From: Paraburkholderia diazotrophica
GTDB lineage: Bacteria > Pseudomonadota > Gammaproteobacteria > Burkholderiales > Burkholderiaceae
Reading direction: 5' to 3'
DNA length: 64,000 bases
NCBI RefSeq assembly: GCF_900108945.1
Contig: NZ_FNYE01000017.1
Span: 82,846 to 146,845 of the forward strand
Positions 58,639 through 64,000 of this stretch are shown here, one piece after another. How positions within the stretch are numbered: the first letter of the stretch is position 1; each line of letters begins with the position of its first letter. The notes beneath the pieces were generated by a model, which saw only the letters and a program-made list of their open reading frames with translations, made no database searches and was not told the origin of the DNA. The position numbers were made by a program, and so were the translations under genes.

Positions 58639-59895
58639 ATGTCTGAGTTCGTGTTGAAGCCCCTTGGTGAGCTTGTTCGAGGCCGCGAGCCTGGCTGCGG
58701 AATGCCGGGAGAGGTTTTTAGCCGACCGGATGTGTTCGAAACCGACATCGATATTTTCTTCCACCAGCACTGGATTATGGTCGGCGTGACGGCGGACGTA
58801 CCGGAGCCCGGCGACGTTTCCGTCGTCGACATCGGCAAGGCGTCGGTCATCATCGTGCGCGACGACGACGAGAACATCCGTGCCTATCGCAACGTGTGCC
58901 GGCATCGTGGTGCCCGCCTGAAAGAAGCGGGGAAGTCGACGGTCGGCATGCTCGTGTGCCCGTATCACCAGTGGACGTACGACCTCGACGGCAGCCTGCG
59001 TCACGCGAAGCACATGGGGAAGGACTTTGACGCGACCTGTCGTAATCTGCGGCCGGTACATCTCAAGGTAGTCGGCACACATGTGTTCGTGTGCTTTGCC
59101 GATGAGCCGCCGGCCGACATCGCGAAGCTCGAAGAAACGATGGCGCCGCGCTTCGCTCCGTACGAACTGCAGAACACGAAGATTGCATTCGAATCGGAGA
59201 TTATCGAGGACGGCAACTGGAAGCTCGTCATGGAGAACAACCGCGAGTGCTACCACTGCGAAGCGGGGCACCCCGAGTTGACGATGTCGTTCATTCCGGA
59301 GTCGACAAGCTCCAGCGCAGACGGCATGGACGAGGAAGGGATAAAAGCGCTCGACGCCTACAACAAGCTCAATGCCGAGACGCAGGCAAATTGGGAAAGC
59401 GAGGGGTGGCTGTGTTCGGCCGTCGAGGAGCTCAGCGGGGACGTTGCAACGCACTTCCGCACCGAGCGGCTGATGATTGGAGGTGACGGCGAGTCGCAAA
59501 CGATAGACACGAAGGTTGCCTGTCAAAAGCTGTTGGGTAATCTTACCCGTCGTGACCTGGGCGATACTCACATGTGGACCCACAACTCGTGGACGCATGT
59601 GATGAGCGACCATGCGATGATTTCTTACATCATTCCGTTGACTCCAGAAAAGACCCTCTGCCGCACGAAATGGCTGGTTCACGCTGACGCCGTGGAAGGC
59701 GTCGACTACGACGTGACGAAGCTGACTGAGGTCTGGGTCGCCACGAATGCGCAGGATGCAAGCCTCGTCGCCATCAATCATCGTGGTGCACAGGACCCCG
59801 GGTACATTCCTGGACCATACTCGCCGTCCACCGAAAATTATGTCGACCAGTTCGTCGGCTGGTATGCAGGGCGTCTGAAGGCGCATGGCATCTGA
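58639..59895 (+). CDS. gbcA: Glycine betaine monooxygenase Rieske oxygenase subunit
   Basis: 418 residues. Rieske [2Fe-2S] ligands Cys87/His89 (NVCRHRGARL) and Cys107/His110 (VCPYHQWTYDLDG). The catalytic domain has NWKLVMENNRECYHCEAGHP, giving the iron ligands His206 and His211. Overall pattern and length match GbcA, which with GbcB converts glycine betaine plus O2 and NADH to dimethylglycine and formaldehyde. The position near gbcB, fdhA and a GbdR-like gene, with a shared promoter block, supports this. A stachydrine or carnitine monooxygenase role is less likely here. ATG 58639 has a TGGAG Shine-Dalgarno. Confidence 0.92.
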   Translation: MSEFVLKPLGELVRGREPGCGMPGEVFSRPDVFETDIDIFFHQHWIMVGVTADVPEPGDVSVVDIGKASVIIVRDDDENIRAYRNVCRHRGARLKEAGKSTVGMLVCPYHQWTYDLDGSLRHAKHMGKDFDATCRNLRPVHLKVVGTHVFVCFADEPPADIAKLEETMAPRFAPYELQNTKIAFESEIIEDGNWKLVMENNRECYHCEAGHPELTMSFIPESTSSSADGMDEEGIKALDAYNKLNAETQANWESEGWLCSAVEELSGDVATHFRTERLMIGGDGESQTIDTKVACQKLLGNLTRRDLGDTHMWTHNSWTHVMSDHAMISYIIPLTPEKTLCRTKWLVHADAVEGVDYDVTKLTEVWVATNAQDASLVAINHRGAQDPGYIPGPYSPSTENYVDQFVGWYAGRLKAHGI

Positions 59896-59989
59896 CTCCA
59901 AGCGCCGTTGAATCGCTGCTTGAAGGTGCGAGCACCGCGCCAAGTATCGAAGACATCGGCGGGTTAAGGTGTTCGACGTGGTACAACGG

Positions 59990-60011
59990 AAGGGCGGCTC
60001 AAGCCGCCCTT
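59990..60011 (+). terminator. Terminator after gbcA
   Basis: AAGGGCGGCT / AGCCGCCCTT, a perfect 10-base-pair stem with a two-base centre, followed by GCGCTTTG. It is 95 bases past the gbcA stop. An early in-frame start of the next gene at 60010 would fall in it, which argues for the later start. Confidence 0.75.
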
Positions 60012-60183
60012 GCGCTTTGCCGATACCACGATGAAGGCCAGGACCACCCAACTGCCAGTTCCATCGTCGTTCGCTGACAAGCCTCATCAGGTAGATGTCT
60101 TCACGCTACTGTCGGATTGGCACCGTCTGACCTTGGGCGGTCTGTTTCTCATCGCAGGTCTACCGTTTGGTTCTCCGCCGATT

Positions 60184-61113
60184 ATGAGACTCACGAGCAT
60201 TGCATTCGTTTTACTCGGCATCCTTGGCGGCTCGAACTTCATCTACATGAAGTGGGCTACGGCTCTTATCAATCCGACACAGGTAGCGTTTCTACGTGTG
60301 CTTTTCGGATTTCTGCCTCTTGCACTTGCCGCGTGGCATCAACGGGCCATCACTCGCCAGCAATTGCGCCTGCTGCCGCACTTTCTCGTCATGGCGGCGG
60401 GCGCAACAGCTTTCTATTTCATAGCTATTATCAAAGGCACCTCGGTACTCCCATCAGGCATCGCTGGTGTGTTGGCTGGAGCTATTGCTCCTTTTACAGC
60501 CATTTTCTCCCCGCTTTTTCTTCGGTCAGAGAAATTTAACGGAATGATGGGCGCTGGTGTCGTTATTGGCTTTGCGGGCATCGTCCTGATTGCACGCCCT
60601 TGGGACGGCGCGAATGGCGCTATCGATTTAGCAGGTGTTAGCTGGTTAATCGCGAGTTCCATGATACTAGGCTTATCGTACATTTACGTTCGTCGCTTTC
60701 TATCCACCGCAAACCTCCCACCATTAGCATTGGCGACATGGCAAATGGGACTGGCGTTGGTTATCCTCTACTTCTTGACGGACTTCACTGGCGTACGTCG
60801 AGTTTTTGCGGATTGGAGAGCCACAATAGGACTGGTTATTGGCTTAGGTATTATGGGTACGGGCATAGCCTTCCTCCTTTACTACTATCTGCTTGACAAG
60901 CTCGGCGCCGTGGCTTCTTCGAGTTCAAACTATCTGGCTCCGGCCGTGGCTTTGCTGATTGGATGGCTTATAGGGGAGCGATTCGGGCTGCTGGAGATGA
61001 CGGCCATCGCTCTCATCTTTGTGAGTATCGTTTTGCTTCAATTCGGGCAACAGCGGGCTACAACGGTCTCGCTGTTAGCTCAAGTAGAAGGAGGGCCAAG
61101 TACTGCGGGTTGA
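60184..61113 (+). CDS. EamA-family (DMT superfamily) transporter
   Basis: 309 residues with ten predicted helices in two EamA repeats. First repeat begins LTSIAFVLLGILGGSNFIYM and includes FLRVLFGFLPLALAAWHQRA; the second starts near GVSWLIASSMILGLSYIYVR and has YLAPAVALLIGWLIGERFGL. It exports or imports small metabolites, often amino acids. ATG 60184 is chosen because the first helix follows directly; a frame open from 60010 would add 58 non-conserved residues and start inside a terminator. GC content is a little lower than in neighbours. Confidence 0.83.
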   Translation: MRLTSIAFVLLGILGGSNFIYMKWATALINPTQVAFLRVLFGFLPLALAAWHQRAITRQQLRLLPHFLVMAAGATAFYFIAIIKGTSVLPSGIAGVLAGAIAPFTAIFSPLFLRSEKFNGMMGAGVVIGFAGIVLIARPWDGANGAIDLAGVSWLIASSMILGLSYIYVRRFLSTANLPPLALATWQMGLALVILYFLTDFTGVRRVFADWRATIGLVIGLGIMGTGIAFLLYYYLLDKLGAVASSSSNYLAPAVALLIGWLIGERFGLLEMTAIALIFVSIVLLQFGQQRATTVSLLAQVEGGPSTAG

Positions 61114-61776
61114 GCAGTTCAGTCTCTCCTAACACCAGCGTGCTGGTGCTCTGCGGTCCTGCTGTCACGCGTAATATGCCGGGCAGTTGCATCCGCCGCC
61201 AGGATGCTTTGCTATCTCGGCTGTCCGCGACGCCAGTCTGACTCAACCTGGCGACCGTCAGTCATGGCTATCGTCCCGGCGCGCGGCACACGAGAGACCG
61301 GCGGATTCTGCTTAGTCTTCAGTGTCGAAGACTCCCAAGACCCCGGACATTTCAACGACACTCGTCTCACGTGTGAATGTGCCGCTCGTGGAAAAGCGAG
61401 CCGGCGCGCGATGTCTTCCTGTTGCGGGATGGCATGGCCCCACAGGGCGTATCTGCGATACTTCTCAGTTCGCTTTCGTTGGCCTTTGCGCCTGATGTCT
61501 GACCCGTTGGATGTCGACGCCGGCCAGCTTCAACGTAGCGTCAATCATCTGCGACTCCTGAGCAAAATCAAGCGCCCACTCTTCACCATCGCACCGTACG
61601 GTCATGCCGTTGTGCAACGAGATGAGATAGCGCGCCTGGTACAGCGCGTCGACAACCTTGACGCTTGGCGCCCAGAGCGTCAAGGTGGCCGGCTCGCTGC
61701 GCGGGGTGCGAAGTTGCGAATAATAGTTTCGACAATACTGTCGTGAGGCAAGCTTATGTCGAAATCAGTCGACGTG
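61114..61776. other. Gene-poor region, left part
   Basis: About 660 bases. The only frame with coding character is on the minus strand (61465-61683, listed separately). The rest has no recognised gene or RNA. Together with the repeat array that follows it looks like a scar of mobile DNA. Confidence 0.45.
61465..61683 (-). CDS. Possible small protein of 72 residues
   Basis: TTG-started frame with good codon bias: LWAPSVKVVDALYQARYLIS, then GMTVRCDGEEWALDFAQESQ and LKLAGVDIQRVRHQAQ. Not recognised. Upstream in another frame is a plausible N-terminus (PHDSIVETIIRNFAPRAASR), so it may be a larger gene broken by a frameshift near 61685. Confidence 0.35.
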   Translation of the reverse strand: MTLWAPSVKVVDALYQARYLISLHNGMTVRCDGEEWALDFAQESQMIDATLKLAGVDIQRVRHQAQRPTKAN

Positions 61777-61864
61777 ACTTGACCTTCACCCACGGTCTAC
61801 CTGACCCCCGCCCACATGCAACTTGACCTCCACCCCACGTTTTGCTTGACCTTCACACGCGGAA
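61777..61864. repeat. Four imperfect 22-bp direct repeats, transposon-end-like
   Basis: Units start at 61777, 61799, 61821 and 61844 (spacing 22, 22, 23). Core ACTTGACCTTCACCC in unit 1, ACCTGACCCCCGCCC in unit 2, ACTTGACCTCCACCC in unit 3, GCTTGACCTTCACAC in unit 4. Multiple about 22-bp transposase-binding repeats occur at the ends of IS21-family elements and of Tn7-like elements. No transposase gene is adjacent. Confidence 0.7.
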
Positions 61865-62252
61865 ATTGGGTATCCACTTCTGAAAACGCTGCTGGAGGTC
61901 ATGCGTTTTCCCAGTCGGGCGCTCCAGTAATCATATAATCTTTAATCTGTGTAATTCCCTAAGCTTAAGCGACGAGCTTCCTGAGAGTAGCTCGCTGTAG
62001 CGCTTCCGTTGAATCGCCCTGCGTTTGAGCGTAACCGCTCCTCTGTCAGAGGGATGGAGTAGATGCATCCTGGACGAGGAGTTAGTTCAAGCGAGCGGCA
62101 TCTCTTCCATGTAGCCTGCAGCCCACGACGTCCTTTGCGGACACAGCCGCGCAGTTCGAAGTCACCACACGTCGGCGCACTCCTTGGCTGCCCTCTGCCC
62201 AGCTCCAAGAAGCTCATTTGTTCGGCACAACACTTGCCATGCGCTCAGGGAT
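61865..62252. other. Gene-poor region, right part
   Basis: About 390 bases, AT-richer around 61920-61970 (CATATAATCTTTAATC). No recognised gene. Short frames on both strands have no family features. Confidence 0.45.
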
Positions 62253-63173
62253 TCAGTCCAGTTCGCCCCGTTCGGCCAGTGCCACTAAAGTGTCGACCAC
62301 GTGACGCACCTTAGGTCGCAGATGGGCTACCTTCGGCCAGACGGCATGCACGTCTATGACTTCAGTCGAAATATCGTCGAAAACGGACATCAACGCGCCC
62401 GCCTCAAGGTGAGGTCGGAGGAGTGACATTGGCATCTGGCAAAGTCCCAAGCCCGCAAGAGCGGCCTCAACAATCGAGTCGCCGTCACTGATTTGATGGG
62501 TTGCGGGTGGTGAAATCCGACGGTACTCGCCATCGACATTGACACGCCACGATAGCGGCTGGCCACGGCGATGGCCGAGAATGCATGAGTGATTTTTCAA
62601 GTCTTCTAGCCGGCTAGGAGTGCCGCGCTGTGCAAGATAGTCGGGCGATGCCGCAATCACCATGCGCTGCCTAGTGAGGCGACGAGCAATCAGCCCACTT
62701 GAGCTTTCGAGTTCACCGAAGCGAATAACAAGGTCAGCGCCTTCCTCAATCGGGTCAATGAGATGGTCCGAAAAGGTCATCGTGAACTGAAGGTCTGGAT
62801 TCTTTCGAGCGATGTCCAGCAATATTGGGACAAGAATGCGCCGGCCGAAGGCTGCCGGCATGTCAATCCGCAAGCGACCGATAGGCCGCTGGTTGCCGGG
62901 TCCAAGAGCAGTTTCCGCCGTGGAAATTTCATCGAGTGCCGAGGCGCATGCCGCAAAATATGCATCGCCGTCGGCCGTGAGCGAGATGCTTCTCGTGGTG
63001 CGATGGAATAGTTGCGCGCCGAGGCGGTCTTCCAGTTTTGCGATTGCCTTCCCGACGGCAGACTTGGTTAACCCAAGTTCTTCGGCTGCGTCGGTGAAGC
63101 TGCGCGACTTCGCGGCAGTGACGAATATCAATATTCCGCTGAACGTGTCGACCTGTGCCATGTCGTGCCCCAT
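62253..63173 (-). CDS. LysR-family regulator
   Basis: 306 residues. Helix-turn-helix FVTAAKSRSFTDAAEELGLT then KSAVGKAIAKLEDRLGAQLF and HRTTRSISLTADGDAYFAAC. Effector domain begins GRLRIDMPAAFGRRILVPIL, resembling the CrgA/DsdC-like subgroup. Starts at 63173 and 63161 are both possible; the shorter begins MAQVDTFSGILIF. Targets unknown. The dehydrogenase fragment upstream is on the same strand. Confidence 0.87.
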   Translation of the reverse strand: MGHDMAQVDTFSGILIFVTAAKSRSFTDAAEELGLTKSAVGKAIAKLEDRLGAQLFHRTTRSISLTADGDAYFAACASALDEISTAETALGPGNQRPIGRLRIDMPAAFGRRILVPILLDIARKNPDLQFTMTFSDHLIDPIEEGADLVIRFGELESSSGLIARRLTRQRMVIAASPDYLAQRGTPSRLEDLKNHSCILGHRRGQPLSWRVNVDGEYRRISPPATHQISDGDSIVEAALAGLGLCQMPMSLLRPHLEAGALMSVFDDISTEVIDVHAVWPKVAHLRPKVRHVVDTLVALAERGELD

Positions 63174-63256
63174 TGAGGAATTTTATTCAACATATAGGGC
63201 ATAGACACGCGCATTGTCAACCTGAGGGCGAGCGTCCGCGGACGAGCCGGTCCGAT

Positions 63257-63904
63257 TTAAATCTTCACTGCGCGGCCTGTTTTGGCTGCCTCGAGAGCGC
63301 AGTTCGCGATTCGCAGAGCGCGAATGCCGTCCACAGGCGTCGCGGGCATCGGTGTGTTGTTTTCGAGCGCCGTCAGGAAGCCGTCGAGTTCAACTTTGTA
63401 CGAGTCAGCGTGCCGCTCGAGAAAGAAGTTGAGCAACGGCTCACGCGCCTCCGTCGTTTCGCTCGTCCACCGGCGCAAGCTTGACGGTCGGTGATTCTCG
63501 TTCAGGACCATTCCCTTTGAACCAAAGACTTCGACTCGTTGGTCGAAGCCATACACGGCCTGGCGCGAACCGTTGATGTGACATTGCTTGCCTGACGCCG
63601 TCCGCAGCAGGACCATCACGCTGTCGTAGTCCGGAAGCTCTTCCAAACCCGGGTCGACCAGCCTGTTACCCATTGCCATCACCTCAACCGGTTCCTCGCC
63701 GAGCAACCAGCGAGCCGTATCGAAATCGTGAATGGTCATGTCACGGAAGATTCCGCCTGAGTGTCGCAGATACTCCCGGGGCGCGAGGCCTGGGTCGCGA
63801 CTCGTAATGACGACCTGGCGAACATCGCCGACTTCACCGTCCTCGATAGCCTGCTTGAGCCGCATGGCGTCCGGGTCGAAGCGTCGATTGAAGGCAAGCA
63901 TCAC
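63257..63904 (-). pseudogene. Gfo/Idh/MocA dehydrogenase (inositol dehydrogenase-like), N-terminus missing
   Basis: 215 codons cover only the C-terminal domain of an IolG-type dehydrogenase: MLAFNRRFDPDAMRLKQAIE, then SRDPGLAPREYLRHSGGIFR DMTIHDFD, with the catalytic Asp-His in DMTIHDFD, and NSVMVLLRTASGKQCHINGS-like sheet. Complete proteins have about 335 residues and begin with a Rossmann GxGxxG domain. The 96 bases between 63905 and the window end hold stops in every frame that could continue it, so the gene is cut or frameshifted rather than only running out of the window. Confidence 0.7.
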
Positions 63905-64000
63905 GCGCCCGCTAAGGCAACGCTGAACAAGCCGTTGTTTTCATCCATTCGGGCGCAAACAGAGGCAGATTGATCGTGAGAGAAGCTTTCCGCTTGTTTT

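Noticed and set aside
1..64000. tRNA, rRNA or tmRNA genes
   Set aside because: No conserved TPsiC, anticodon-arm or rRNA sequences were seen on either strand.

Overview
The window looks like a stretch of a Burkholderiaceae chromosome or chromid, most likely Paraburkholderia or Caballeronia. It is GC-rich with strong G/C third-position bias. It carries families typical of that group: two DUF3331 proteins, DUF4142, SfnB-type flavoproteins, H-NS proteins with the YxDPxTGxTWSGxGxxPxW module, and a Burkholderia-type glycine betaine locus. No rRNA, tRNA or CRISPR array was seen.

Layout. (1) 1-14260: DUF4142 and DUF2795 stress-type proteins, a GT2, a minus-strand Atm1-like ABC exporter fused to a degenerate kinase ATPase region and a receiver domain, then a tightly coupled run GT4 - GmhB-like phosphatase - GT9 - carbamoyltransferase - GT2 - GT9 - GT4-like - UDP-xylose synthase. 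This run probably builds a carbamoylated, heptose- and xylose-containing surface glycan. (2) 14272-22196: DUF3331, an Ohr peroxidase, a LysR regulator, cupin, AhpD-like protein with an ECF41 sigma factor, a sterol-desaturase-like hydroxylase, a DUF1254 protein and a cupredoxin. (3) 22303-25294: a decayed block with broken ornithine cyclodeaminase-like, MFS, MmgE/PrpD and LysR genes. (4) 25563-29819: a TetR regulator with a WrbA-like flavoprotein, ABM monooxygenase, a second DUF3331 gene, an epoxide-hydrolase-like enzyme and a frameshifted VOC gene. Four copies of one operator/promoter motif tie this block together. (5) 31140-37899: organosulfur utilisation (SnaA/DszA-like monooxygenase, two SfnB-like flavoproteins, sulfonate-type ABC permease and ATPase, truncated binding protein). 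(6) About 37852-42016: an island-like segment with an orphan TnsA-like nuclease, a YegI-type kinase C-terminal fragment, an H-NS protein with three DNA-binding modules and a histone-H1-like tail, and a small divergent H-NS-like protein. (7) 42017-61113: diacylglycerol kinase, then a glycine betaine locus: fdhA, a DddP-like M24 protein, gbcB and a GbdR-like regulator on the minus strand; GntR, ALDH, DapA-like, amine-oxidase-like, ProW/ProV-like, glyA, ProX-like, LysR and gbcA on the plus strand; then an EamA transporter. (8) 61114-64000: a transposon-end-like array of 22-bp repeats, a LysR gene and a truncated Gfo/Idh/MocA dehydrogenase.

How the genes work together. GbcAB would demethylate glycine betaine, FdhA would oxidise the released formaldehyde and GlyA would take the resulting glycine to serine. 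The steps from dimethylglycine to glycine are not encoded here. gbcA and the gbcB-M24-fdhA transcription unit share a nearly identical promoter/operator block. The GntR-ALDH-DapA-like-oxidase-ABC operon beside them looks like a route for another methylated or cyclic amine whose substrate the sequence does not reveal. All functional statements rest on reading the sequence and on remembered family motifs; no database search was run.
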